64,000 nucleotides of DNA from Hirudinaria manillensis (Eukaryota; Annelida; Clitellata; Hirudinida; Hirudinidae), in contig CM067531.1 of assembly GCA_034509925.1 (NCBI GenBank), positions 6,839,319 to 6,903,318 of the forward strand. The letters run 5' to 3'. Shown piece by piece: positions 33,358 to 44,780 of this stretch (positions are counted from its first letter, which is position 1; every line of letters starts with the position of its first letter). Under the pieces are notes generated by a model. That model searched no databases, was not told the DNA's origin, and saw nothing but the letters and a program-made list of their open reading frames with translations. The translations under genes were made by a program, and so were the position numbers.

Positions 33358-36300
33358 TCATGAGTCCTTGAAAGCTCCATCAAATTCCTCCTTGGAAATC
33401 TAAATCCAAAATATTGATGAAAAACAAACATCACATTTCAAAAGGATAAAAAGCAACCAACCTTCCCAGATTTAAACTTTTTTACTAATCGGGCATCATT
33501 CATTAATTCATCAAAATCATGTTCTTCCATCAATCGTTTGCTTTTTTTTATTGTCTTTATATTTTGCTTTGGGGTTTGGAGTTTTTTCTGAAATCAAACT
33601 ACTTATTGCAACAATTTAAAGCTTATTATTTTTGTCAAAAATTTAGTAAAACGCAAGCTTAAGCATAACAAATTTTACATTGCTGTTGTCACTTTTCTTC
33701 TCAGAGATTACAGCCAGCTTTTCCTGACGCAACTTTTCCCGTTGCTTATCTCTGAAAAGTTGTATTTAATTTGTAAAGGATTTAGCAACTCTGGGACAAA
33801 AAGTAATTTCTACGGACCGAAAAGGAATTGCTTTATAATCACAATAAGTTGGAACAAAGTCAATAAGATTTTTGTTTATTTCAGGCATCTTTGGCAAGTG
33901 CAAGAGTCCAAAGCCATGAGCAAGTTTGCCAAGATTGATATCTAAAAATAAGCAATGTTAACTATTAAGATTACAGGCCAAACCACTAAATCAAATTTAA
34001 AATCATGAAACCTTTAACCCGAAATATTAAATTACACTCATGTTTAGCGTAGGACTGTATGAATGACACAAAAGCCTGCAAGCCTTTCTCATATATTGCC
34101 CTGTAAAATCAGCATTTCCATAAAATGTGAGTGATTAATATTAAAGGCATTAATAAACTCACCTATCTGCTAATGAAAATGATTTCACTGTTTCCAGCAC
34201 ATTAACAGATGGTTTCAGAGCAAATAACTCTAAAGGTACCTTTAAATAAGAATTTTAATTATTCACAAGAAATTCATTTAGTAACCTTACTCTAGAATTG
34301 AAGCAAGCTTAAATGAACTAATCTGTAACAATCTAAAATTCAGATCCTAGAAATTCATAGGCCATGATCTCACAAGAGTTACCAAACATTTCCAGTGGTT
34401 AAATAAGAGCAGAATTGATAATATTATTATGTCAGTTTATCAACCTTAGTCTTAATTGGAAAAATTAAAATAATGTTTAACAAAGTAATAATAAAATGCA
34501 ACTACTTTCAGTGTTGTAGGTAATATAAAAAAATAACATATTGCTGTAACTCTAGATGTAGGCAATTTAAATTATATTGCCATTTATTAAACAGAATAAT
34601 ATTCAGAGGCTTTTCTTGTAAATCAATATAATATAGCATTATAGGGGAGATTTCAATATTTCAGAATATCAAGAAACTCCCACCTTCCAGTCATCCTAAA
34701 GATTCAGTTACATTAATATTCAATTAATGTATATTGAATACATTCAATAAAGTCAACCTCCCATTATTACAAGATGAAAAGTCAGGATCCAACATATTGG
34801 ACAGAATTTATCTCTGTAGCCATTATTCCAACTATGCATGACTAAAATTCCATTAAAAATGGATAGCTATTTGAAGGGCTTGATAATAATTGAAAAACCA
34901 AACAAATAAATTTTAGCTGTGATAAAAGAATTTATTATCAGTTTACAGAGTCAAAAAAAGCTACAAAAAAGCTTTATTAGAATTACAAAGAAAGGGAGAC
35001 CTGAGTGAATGATCTATAGTTGTCAAAAACCATCTGTTAATGTGCTGGAAATAGTTAAATCCTTTTCATTAGCAGATAAGTGAAGCTATCTATGGAGTGC
35101 AGGATATCCAAAAGGGTAGCGTTCATCAGAAAAAGACAAAGGTCATTATATGTTCTGTTCAATACATAGCCTGCACCTCCGGAAAGCACCTATAATGTAT
35201 GGCTATACAAGTGGTCAGTGCCAGTATCAGTTCAAATATCATGGAGAAACTGAGTAAAATGGCTTGTTAGAATATTCATAAACATTCAATTCATACATGA
35301 AATGTTACTGAGTTCTTGTATTAATAGCAAAATCAATGAGAGGTGGGAGCACTTCTCGAACGAAAATTTTGCACACCTTTTGTTTCAGTTTTGGTAACAA
35401 ATTATCAAAAAATTTATATTTTGTGGCCAGTTTTAGTAGAGAGCAAAGTTGTTATAGTCAGCAAGTTGACTGATAGTTGCATTCCCGCATATGATGTTAT
35501 CTGCAACAGTTGTAAAATATCATGTTCGCAGTCAGTCCATACTGCCACAAGTGCCCTTGGGGAGGAAAACTATATAAATGGAAGTGCCTCTGAAGCTTTG
35601 CCTATGGCACTCATGAGGTAAATTAAGTAATGTACAATTACTTTTCCACATTGACCCTAAGCTGCTTCAACAATAAACAAAACTGAATGACCAGGGTTAG
35701 ATACCATGTCAATCTCAATTTCATACTATGCTAGATAAAGCCACATTTGAGAACAGCAGGAGAAAGACAGTTTGAACCTAGTTCTTAGCACATGCATTGC
35801 AAAAGCAAAAGAAAATTTTCATTTTATAAGGAGCAAATGATATCATTTTTTTTAAATTTAGGTAGCAACAGATAATGATTTGCAGTTGTTTTTGCATTAA
35901 ATTGTATGATGACTATGTCAAGATCCATACTTTAATAGGGACCTTCACATTGATTGAGTAATCTCCAAATATTATTCAAAGAACTAAAAATTTTGCAAAG
36001 ATTTTGCGTAATTGAATATTTTAGGATCATTGAGGAATAAATGCACTTTAACTTTAACCATAATCATAATGATGTCATGTAAATGTTATCAGCATCATAA
36101 AATAACTTGAGATCATCATGGTAGCAAGCAGCCAAACCAAGGCTTTTGCCATTGCATGTTTGCTTGTAATTTTACAAAGAATAATTTTACCTTTTGATTT
36201 AGCTTAATAAATTCTACATAGGGTTGTTCATTTTCCAGAAGCATGACTAATGCATTCCCCATGTTCCCTATTCTTGCAGTTCTTCCACATCTATGGACAA

Positions 36301-38804
36301 AATTGCTGAAAATTGGCAACAATTAGATTACTACAAAATTAAGTGTTTAATCAACATTTATAATAATAATCACCTGACAGAAACTGGGGGATCAAACTGA
36401 ATAACCCAACTAATATTAGGCAAATCAATTCCTCTTCCCATTACATCCGTGCACACTAAAACACCACTGAAAATAAAAGGTTCTTCAAAGTAATCTACCA
36501 AAAGTAAGCTGCAAGTCAAAAATGCTTCAAATTTGATTTGCTGACCTTTTTATGTCATTAAACTTATCAATAACAATGTTCCGATTATCTTTTTTTCTGT
36601 GAATTGACAAAATTTGAAACTTTGGGAGCAATCTATATGAATAGAAAGATTTTGTAGTAAAATAAGGTAAAATGTGAAAAATAATTTATAAAATTAAGAA
36701 TTATCCTACCTTCTGAGAATATTGCAGAAATAATCGACACAAGCACATGTGCTAAAAAACAGTATTATCTTTTCATCTTTATGAATCTTTAGAAACTCAC
36801 AGAGACAGTTAAGTTTCATGTCAGCATCACAAACCTGAAATATTACATGCTTTAAATCATGGTATTCTAAGGTAGCAGCAAATATCAAACCATGTAAAAG
36901 TTCTTTAGTGAAACAGGTGTTTTTTGATCACAACTTTCATTTCCTATTAAAGATTTTTGCTTAATGGATATCCTGACAGGATTTCTCATTCCTGCCCTTA
37001 TGAGGTCTTCAACATCTTGAGTTAGAGTTGCAGAAAATATCCCTGTTCTTCTTTGCTTTGGTATGAGTCCAAGTATTGATGTCAAACTTGAAAACCAATC
37101 CAATACCTCAGCTTATGATAAAATAATAAATCAACACTAAGTTACCTCTTTTTGAATCCCATATGAAGTAATCTATCTGCTTCATCCAAAACAAGCACTT
37201 CCTTAAGGGAATATGAGATAAAATGAGAAGATATTTTGCAACAGTGTAAAAAAATATATTGATAATGAATATCTTGAAATTTGACTTCTAATCTGTTATT
37301 TGACTAAAATTTCACAGAAATATTTTATTTAATGGTGATAGAAAAGGTTTATGCAGCTACTGGCTCATTTGTATTAAACTAAATATTGAAAATCATAAAA
37401 AATTTTAGTGACATATGTCGTTATATTTCATGAATTTCTAAATTCAAAATTATACATTCTTCAGAGCCGTTAGATTTCAAATTTGCAGCATATTGAGCAC
37501 ACACTGCATGTTATAAATATATCAGAAAAAAGACCAGAAACAATTCAGATCATCATATGGACAAAATCAAGCATTGTTTAAAGATCATTCAATGATATTA
37601 GATGATATTTAAATACAATGTGACATCTTTCAGTAGCTTAGGAAGATGTAATTGTAAACACATAACTCAATAAATATAATTAGATTATTTGTATTGTTTG
37701 AGAAAACCCAACCAAGTAGCCTTGATGCTTCGTGCATTATCAAATAGAAAGGAATTCGTTTAATAGTCATGGTTTTCAAATGTTAATTAAAGGCATGATT
37801 TGACTCAAGAAAACACTACAATAATGAAAATACTTGATGATTCTATTTACAATATATTCTAAAAGTAATTGAGTTGCAATTAGTCAAGTTATTATGCACA
37901 TGCAAAAATTCATCACCTTAATTACATAAAGAATCAAGAACATAAATCAAGGCAAAAAATGTATAATAACCAAAGACTTGGTGCAAGCAGATACATTTAG
38001 GCCATTGAAGCTCCTTTGCAAAAAATCCTCTAATCTTCCTGGTGTGGCCACAATGATATGTCCCCTTAGCCAAAATACATACAAATATTGTTTGAGTAAC
38101 AAGATATTAAACCACATTAGATAAAATTTTTACAATGCCTATAAAAATGTTTGGACATTAATAAAATATATTATAATATCAAAAGGAAATTTGAATATGA
38201 CATGCTGAAATGATTGGTCAGCACAACAAAAAACTTACCCAACTTCTTGGAATGAATCAATGTCAAATTGTGGGTTTGTACCCCCAATGAGAAGTTTGAT
38301 ATTAAATTTAGGAATTTCTTTCAAGAAAGGTACAATAACATTGAATATTTGAACAGCCAATTCCCTTGTAGGAGATATAATTATAGCTGCAATCTATTAA
38401 AAATAATAATATATTAATGTACCAAACTTTCATTAAGATGCTAATGTCGTAATTAACAGCTATCTTATAAATCTTACATCGTATTTTTTTATTTCATGTT
38501 CTTTACTAAGAAGCATTTCGATAACTGGAATGACAAAAGCTAGAGTTTTTCCACTTCCTGTAACAGCCTCCGCAGCTACGTCCTTGTGTTTCATAAACAA
38601 CGGTATACATGATTCCTATGATAACATTTTAAATATTTGAGGTATATGAATTTTCAAAGCATTAGATATTGTAGGCACTGAAACTTATATGAAATTGAAA
38701 ACACATACTTGCACAGGCGTCATCGACTCATACTTAAACGATTTAATTGTTTTTAAAACCGGTGCAGATAGCGGAGTATCCAAGTCGTTCCACATTATCA
38801 ACAT
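33358..38804 (-). CDS. DDX55: DEAD-box RNA helicase, DDX55/Spb4 type
   Basis: An ATP-dependent RNA helicase of the nucleolar 60S ribosome assembly pathway. Sixteen exons, minus strand: 38804-38709, 38615-38478, 38393-38239, 38064-37971, 37201-37146, 37086-36891, 36834-36710, 36632-36546, 36466-36374, 36305-36191, 34239-34163, 34100-34012, 33941-33818, 33751-33679, 33587-33462, 33399-33358. All phases join and give 561 codons plus stop (human about 600). Motifs: W..L and MTPVQ (Q motif), [10 protein letters not shown] (I), PTRELA (Ia), GGTNP (Ib), [16 protein letters not shown] (II), SAT (III), FFSTCAC (IV), [13 protein letters not shown] (V), [10 protein letters not shown] (VI). After the core come [13 protein letters not shown] and LPKMPEI, the Spb4-type extension, and a basic C-terminus. 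The start is set at MLIMWNDL by comparison with the family; an in-frame ATG at 38897 is possible. The motif IV-V linker has HR where HG is usual. Confidence 0.93.
35014..35075 (+). pseudogene. inverted copy of DDX55 exon 11 inside intron 10
   Basis: On the plus strand CCATCTGTTAATGTGCTGG and the following bases through TTTTCATTAGCAGATA repeat, with a few substitutions, the minus-strand exon at 34239-34163 and its donor region. Translation is [18 protein letters not shown], then a stop where the true exon has its donor. The source exon lies about 0.8 kb away in opposite orientation, so the pre-mRNA could pair the two. Confidence 0.75.
35343..35621 (+). other. unassigned open frame in DDX55 intron 10
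   Basis: An open frame of about 92 codons, non-ATG at its 5' end (GTG), ends just before a possible donor (GAGGTAAATT, 35617). Text includes [19 protein letters not shown] and [19 protein letters not shown], with cysteines and mixed composition that look more coding than its surroundings. I recognise no family. It could be an exon of a nested or duplicated gene fragment, since it lies beside the inverted exon copy. Confidence 0.25.
37202..37970. other. DDX55 intron 4, no feature recognised
   Basis: A 769-bp AT-rich intron with no element seen; the intron between 34240 and 36190 is the only larger one in this gene. Confidence 0.5.
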
Positions 38805-39882
38805 AGACGGCAGAAGCGATAAATCAATAAACACGCCGTATATTTCATCGACTTGCTCAATCGTTATTATCATGAAACAATCATATAAACAATTCAAACA
38901 TAAATAAACAGCTAATAAATTTTAAACAATTCAAACATAAATAAACAGCTAATAAATTTTAAACAATTTTAAGTGTTGACAAATGGTTTTTTAATAATTT
39001 CGATAAAAATAATTTACTGCTGTCGTGATTTGGATTCGTAAAGTAAAATGTAACGTCGGTACTATTAAACGTGAACATTTTCAGCTAACTCAAAGACGGC
39101 CGAATGGGCTCCACAACCCAACTCGTACTGCTGCGATTGATTTTGAGATCCTGGAGCCTGTTTTTAAAACTTTGTCATGCATTTTTGTGAGAATTATCTT
39201 CAACATCTCTAATAATAGTAATTTTTTAATGCTCACAATATTTGGCAAGAAAAGATCTTTCTAATAAAAGAAAAATTTAAGTACCTATATCAACGCATTC
39301 AAAAGTTATTGCCGAAGTTATTGCTAACGTTGCAACACTCAAGCAAGATCGCTGGTGTTCCAGGCGCATTCTCTTCGTTTTAATTAGGCTAATTCCCGAC
39401 CAAAAAGGATAGCAAAATACACATTACAAATTTTGTACTAATAAAAACTAAAAATGTATAGTCTCTATATATTTGTGGTCGATTTCACCTCCTTTGGTGG
39501 GCCAGATTTAGAAGCTGTCAGAGTAACCCTGCTGAAGTGTTGAAAATTGGTTTGTATTTTACGGGTTCCACAAAATGATGAGGATCATACACTAGGTTTA
39601 ATATTACAACGGAGCAGTTTTTTTAAAACTTAATTTAAAATTGATAACAATAAATGACAAATCTTTTAAAATGTTATTATTATATTGATCACTCAATGTC
39701 AATGTTTTCATTCTTATGTTTGGATGTTGTTGGCGGTAATTCGTATCCGGTTTCGCTTTATTCTGTTGAGTTATTTTCTTATAATGTTGATTATTCCATA
39801 TTTTGTGTTTATTTTATCCCATCATATGATCATCATGGCATTTCATAGATGAATAGTTTTTTTATAAATTGAATTTTAGGAT
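38805..39882. promoter_or_regulatory. divergent promoter region of DDX55 and GCNA
   Basis: The two genes are transcribed away from each other from this 1.1-kb interval. No core element can be named with confidence. It holds a 37-bp tandem duplication (38887-38970). A possible acceptor (TTTTAG at 39874-39879) just before the GCNA ATG suggests an upstream noncoding exon for GCNA in this interval. Confidence 0.5.
38887..38970. repeat. 37-bp tandem repeat, two copies plus a partial third
   Basis: The unit begins AAACAATTCAAACATAAATA; copies start at 38887 and 38924, and a partial copy starts at 38961. It lies about 85 bp upstream of the DDX55 start. Confidence 0.85.
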
Positions 39883-41891
39883 ATGCATAAAAATAAAGTC
39901 AAAAGAAAGTTATTTAAAGCTGCTGCTAGCATAGAAGATTGTTATAAAATGCTAGTTACAAAAAGTTATACGGATGATATGGTGGAAGACTTGTGCAAAT
40001 CAATTAGTAATGTGGATTGCCAAGATAGAGATTGTAGTAAATCTATCAAATCTGCAAATGGTCTCAATAACATAACTAACATTCATTCTTACCAAGAAGA
40101 GCCTAAAAAGATTTTGTTGCCATGCATAAATGACTCGAAAATGTCAAAATATTTTCAAGATCAGATTGTCCAAACTACACACAATATTGTGGAAACTTGC
40201 GATATAGGGATCCAAGTGGATCTTTGCCCAAGTTCTCATAAATTCCAATTGAACAGTCATGGAGGTTATTTATCAGTTGTTTCTATTAAACAATTTGAAA
40301 AGCATATCATATAAAGGTTCTTATGAATCTGTGTTCTGTAAAGAGTGTTTCAGATTTGATATAGAAAAGAAAACTAAAATGCCTCAAGTTTCAATGTGTC
40401 CTGGACCCTCTGGGAGTAGTGCAGCTTTTTCTAATTATAATTATACATCGCAAGGGTAGGAATTTCATGCAATTGATTAATAAACTAGTAATATTCTTTT
40501 AATATTCAAAAAGAATATTAGGAAATTCAAAAAATCAAATATGTTGAAAAACTCATTGAATTGTTTAGTTATTTTTTTGCATATTTTTTGATGTATCTGA
40601 TTACAAAGATAAGATGTAATTTGTTTTATGTGTTGTAGTAATTTCTCAGACATTGGTTGGAGAACTTCCCTAGATATATCATCATCAGAAGAAATAAGCT
40701 TCATTTCATGTGATGAATCCCAACAAAATTGTTCAGAATTTCAAAAGAGTGATTTGGATGGTAATGTAGGAACTAAAATGGGTAGGTTCAATGATTATTT
40801 TTATTGGTATTGCTATGATGAATCAAGAATATGACAGTTTTTCAACATGAAGGATTTGATTGTGACATTCTAAGAATATTGCAAAATTTCCTTTCAAACT
40901 ATTTAGCAAAATATGGAGGCAGGCAGATCAATATTGAAGCAAACAAATTTCATTGTTCTTTTCTGGCCTCTCTTTCACCAGATATTGAAGAGCATTTAAT
41001 TCATCCTGAGGCAAAAAGGTTTGCTCATTTCCTTAATGTTGGATGTTGATTTTAATATAGCTAATTTTTCTCAAATAAATTCGTTGTAGGTTTGTTACTA
41101 ATTTTAAATCATCAAAAGTAGAATTGGGGAAATTGCTCTTTGATATTTACAATGCAAAAGTGTTTTCTGGCAAGGTTATAGTGCTTTGATTCAAAGATGA
41201 TAAACTTTCAGGAAGGAAAAGTAACACATGTAATGAATTTCAGTTAAGGTTAGACGAGGCATTGACTTGGAACTTCAAACTGACTACGACTGCTGGATAC
41301 TGTCGTCAGACATCTGATGGTTTTAAGAGAACATTCAGAATTGAATTATCAGTTAAAGTCTGTGATACTCCTGGTAGGGAATTCGTTTATCATAATCTTA
41401 TATTTTTCTATATCTTATTATATTTCTTGCTATTTGTAGATAGGTTAAGGGATACACTTATACATGAGATGTGCCATGCATATGTCTGGATGGAATATGG
41501 TTCATGTGAAGCCCATGGATCAGAATGGCATAAATGGTTTAATTTCAAAAAATTTATAAATGTAAATATAACATTTTGATAACTTTATGTAATGATACAG
41601 GGCAAACATAGCCAATATGATCTTGCAAGATTTGCCATGCATTACCAGATGTCACAGCTACGATATTAATTCTAAATATACATATATTTGCCAGAAATGC
41701 AATCTCAAGTATGTCTTATATTATTTATCTGAAAACTTGAAAATACTTACGCCATAACTACTAATTATATAATTTTAAATTTTCTAAGATTTGGCAGGCA
41801 CTCAAAAATGAAGAATTTAGAAAACAGGAAGTGTCCCAAGTGCTGTGGGAAAATACAATTGTTTTTGGTTGTAGGAAAACAGCAAAGATAG
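39883..41891 (+). CDS. GCNA: GCNA-like SprT-domain protein
   Basis: GCNA proteins carry an acidic disordered N-terminus and a SprT-like domain and protect germ cells against DNA-protein crosslinks. Exons: 39883-40264, 40317-40455, 40639-40760, 40853-41018, 41090-41174, 41244-41373, 41440-41536, 41601-41708, 41789-41891, all in phase, about 440 residues. The N-terminal half is polar, with the serine/acidic stretch ISSSEEISFISCDES. The SprT domain runs from about HPEAKRFVTNFK: LLFDIYNAKVF, TTTAGYC, RIELSVKVCD, DRLRDTLIHEMCHA (HExxH zinc ligands and catalytic Glu, codons 41463-41477), then EAHGSEW (third His). Zinc-ribbon text follows: ITRCHSYDI, CQKCN, GRHSK, CPKC. The catalytic residues are intact. 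Exon 4 could instead start at 40838, adding five codons. A germ-line role is known for the family, not shown here. A Spartan-type protein is the alternative, but the order TRCHSYDI-GRHSK fits GCNA better. Confidence 0.88.
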
Positions 41892-42038
41892 CAAAGGACT
41901 GCAGTGCACTGCTATTGAAATAAACTATTACTGTGGAATGTTATATTTGATGCTAGACTATAGAGATTCATTTTTTATATCAATATTGGTGGTAGGACCA
42001 CAACTTTAAATAATTTTGAGGTTTTTATAGAAAATGCG

Positions 42039-42445
42039 GTCGAATCTCGCTACTAAGCCACCCGTCGGGGTCGCTTGTGTTTCTGAGCTGACATTGGCAT
42101 GTTAATATTCATTCCAACTCGCAATTCTCACATAATATCTCACATTCACTCTCATTCCTATTTATACTCCCAGTCAATTTTGCCCATTCGACCAGTTAAA
42201 TTCCGTGGAATTCCATCACCTTCCTTAATCATCCCTCCTCCAGCAAGTCCTGAGAAAGTATTAATCTGATCAAGTCTTAAAAATACAAGGAAATGACTCT
42301 TAATTACTTCCCAGACTGGGAATATGTCCTTAACTTCATGGGTTAGATAAATATTGTCAGGACCATGATGGAATAGTAAATTTATTCTGTATTGAATTTT
42401 GTCAAGACCGAGCAAAAGTGGCATAGTTGCGAGATTTGATTTAGA
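42039..42445. mobile_element. MITE-like element with terminal inverted repeats
   Basis: The left end GTCGAATCTCGCTACTAAG (42039) and the right end, whose reverse complement reads ATCAAATCTCGCAACTATG, are imperfect inverted repeats of about 23 bp enclosing some 400 bp. The minus frame inside (42424-42158) encodes no known domain. The same arms occur in the 94-bp foldback at 3797-3890. Confidence 0.55.
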
Positions 42446-43224
42446 TTTGCTGAAAATTTTTTTATTGCCAACCCTGAATAATTACAATTGGCTGAATATT
42501 GCTGAAGTGCAATTCAAAACATGACCTAGTTAATCAGACTTCTATTATGGCGTACTGGTTCTGGAGGTTCTTTTGAGTAGATATAGTGGAAAGGGAGGTG
42601 TATATTGAATATAGTATGATTAATCTGGACACAAGTTCATGTTTGCAATAAAGTGTAAATATCAATTAGGTTTGTCAAGTTGTGTACTCTTAATTCTCAC
42701 AACTTACGGCCAGTGCGGTATAATTTTCAGGTATCAATAAAAAATCTATAATTTTACACCTCAATGAGTTTTTGTGGTATGACACTGCTTTAAGCTCTGA
42801 CAATTTTCAAGTTTTGTATTACAGCTCAACCACTTTAAAACGTGACTGTTTACAATAATCAAAATGCAGATCCTCCTTTCAGATGTAATCCAATCTGATG
42901 GCTTAAAGACCCTTAAATATTGATGTTTCATCCTGCCTGCTTATACTAGATTTCAATTTGTCATTTTATTTAGTTCACATGAAATGTACAGGAAAGGGTA
43001 GCATATTACATCTTGTCAAGTTTGCACCTGAAGCTGTAAGCATTCCATCTTCAAGATCTAGTGTTGAAAGTTTCTAGCCATGGTAGCATTATTTTAAGTC
43101 CACATCGTGGTAGAATGTCAGATACTTTTTTTTTCTAATTTAATTTTATTAAAGCTTAGTAACATTACTTATTAAATGAAGAAAAGTAAAATTGTTATAC
43201 AAATGTATGTTCATTCATACAAAG
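42446..43224. other. intergenic, no gene recognised
   Basis: AT-rich sequence without a supported feature. Confidence 0.4.
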
Positions 43225-43336
43225 TGTTGTATCCTTAATTAAGCCTACTAGATTAATATATAAAATCGAAAATACTTCTGTTTATTTAGCAAGAACCCGC
43301 TCTTACAGTAGCATCCCAAAGGTTCTCGCTACAACA
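43225..43336 (-). mobile_element. short LTR, 112 bp
   Basis: On the minus strand it runs from TGTTGTAGCGAG to GGATACAACA, with TG...CA ends and AATAAA inside. A polypurine tract (ATGAGGGGGAAG, minus strand) adjoins it at 43337-43348, as for a 3' LTR. A partner LTR is not seen. Confidence 0.55.
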
Positions 43337-43480
43337 CTTCCCCCTCATACAAAATCGTAGTCCTCAGGTGGGTTGAACGATGTGTAGTTCCTGCAATTAA
43401 TTCTTGGAACCTTCCAGGAAGTGTCCTGTGCTATCGACTTGCCTCTGTCGAATGGTTCACGAAAATTCATGGAGTGGAAA
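43337..43480 (-). pseudogene. C-terminal end of an LTR-element polyprotein
   Basis: The minus strand, ending at a stop just before the polypurine tract, reads PFDRGKSIAQDTSWKVPRIN then FNPPEDYDFV. A proline-rich end of this kind closes Ty3-type pol proteins. The PFDRGKS string recurs in the gag-like ORF region at 47930-49240, so the two are probably related elements. Confidence 0.45.
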
Positions 43481-43601
43481 ATTCATCGCGCAACATTGGA
43501 ATTATCAAAATGTTCAGTGACAAATACAAAAGGGAAACATAATTAATCATAACTTAGATCACTAATAAAATGTTTTTGTAGGTGCTCCATATTATCCCAT
43601 C

Positions 43602-43880
43602 ATGGGTGACAGTGCCACGGTGGAAGTGATAAAGGTGGTAAATTCCACAAAAGATAAGGCGAAGTCAAGTCAAAATAATCCACACAGGATCATCAGTGCC
43701 TTCGTCAGAATTTCACAAATGGCAACTGCTGAAATGCCTTTTGTGGGGGGCAGTAAAAAGGAACAACATGTATCAGGCATCAAAGTGACCATTCCGAAGA
43801 AATGTTATCGAGATAGCCTCTCTCAGACTATAAAATATAATAAAAGGAACAGCATCGACTATTTGGGGGGCTTGGCTTAA
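43602..43880 (+). other. unrecognised open frame, 92 codons
   Basis: Begins MGDSATVEVIKVVN and is lysine/serine-rich (KDKAKSSQNNPHRIISAFVR). There is no known domain, and nearby sequence is repeat-derived. It could be retroelement coding sequence. Confidence 0.2.
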
Positions 43881-43959
43881 AATTATAAAATTTTAAATAA
43901 GCCATATTTTAAGTAAAATCTTTAAATATCTATTCAAGATGGTCGTCCTCGTTAAGTAA

Positions 43960-44460
43960 TTGCAATTTATTTTCCAGAATCTTCCAAAATCACAGCCCCA
44001 TTTCCGTATAGGCATATTACCACCGCTACCATTTTGTCCAGATAAGTAGATCTGTAGCACATTAGGAAAGGTCTGACCGCGACATTACATTCGATCCTTT
44101 GAAGGATGTTCGGTGCCTTTTTTTCAACATCCATAATGATCCACTGGAATACCCTTTGACAGAAGGGTTTTAGCAGTTCCTGAATTCCCACGTAGTACCT
44201 CTCTAATGTGGCTTTTGAGTGCCTTCACAAGTCACTTGTCCCACGATTTAAGATTCCTGTTTGAAACTGTACTCAGAAATTTATCGATTAGATCATTCCA
44301 GTTGTGCTCCTCCACTATCGAGCTGAGCACAATCACTTCATCCAAACATTTAGGGCGCTCCAAACGCCCCTTGCAAAACGTTGGAGATGAACGCAACTCT
44401 GGTATTCAAGTGGATCCTGAATCACAAGTTTCTGAATCTGCCAAACCACTCAAATAATCT
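43960..44460 (-). pseudogene. unrecognised coding-like remnant
   Basis: Minus-strand segments read CKGRLERPKCLDEVIVL, VEEHNWNDLIDKFL and LVKALKSHIREVL, then, after a frame change, QELLKPFCQRVFQWIIMDVE. The composition looks coding, but stops and shifts break it. Family unknown; a transposon origin is likely from the context. Confidence 0.25.
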
Positions 44461-44780
44461 ACTCATCAGATCAGAAGAAACCATTAATAACATACAATCT
44501 GAGAAATAGACATAAACTTGATGAGGTCTGGCAAAGGTGATTCTCTCTGATCTGCCAATTAAGCTGTTAATTGATATGCTACATTAAATGTCGGTGTCTA
44601 ACTTTTCAATGCACACACTACGAAAAGTTTAAAGATCTTGTTAAACACATTTGTGAAAATGCTTTAAGTGTTATTATAATTATAATCTCCAAAAGGAATT
44701 TTGACACCTTTAGTCTTACCAGCGTCATAGGAGGCCGACAACAAAAAGTGCGTGAGCACGAAATCAGGAAACCGCTCAAA

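Noticed and set aside
38689-38907. Plus-strand 72-codon frame upstream of GCNA
   Set aside because: It is antisense to DDX55 exon 1 and the 5' leader.
39654-39848. First exon of GCNA
   Set aside because: It has no donor in phase with 39883 and its text is hydrophobic, unlike the polar N-terminus of the family.
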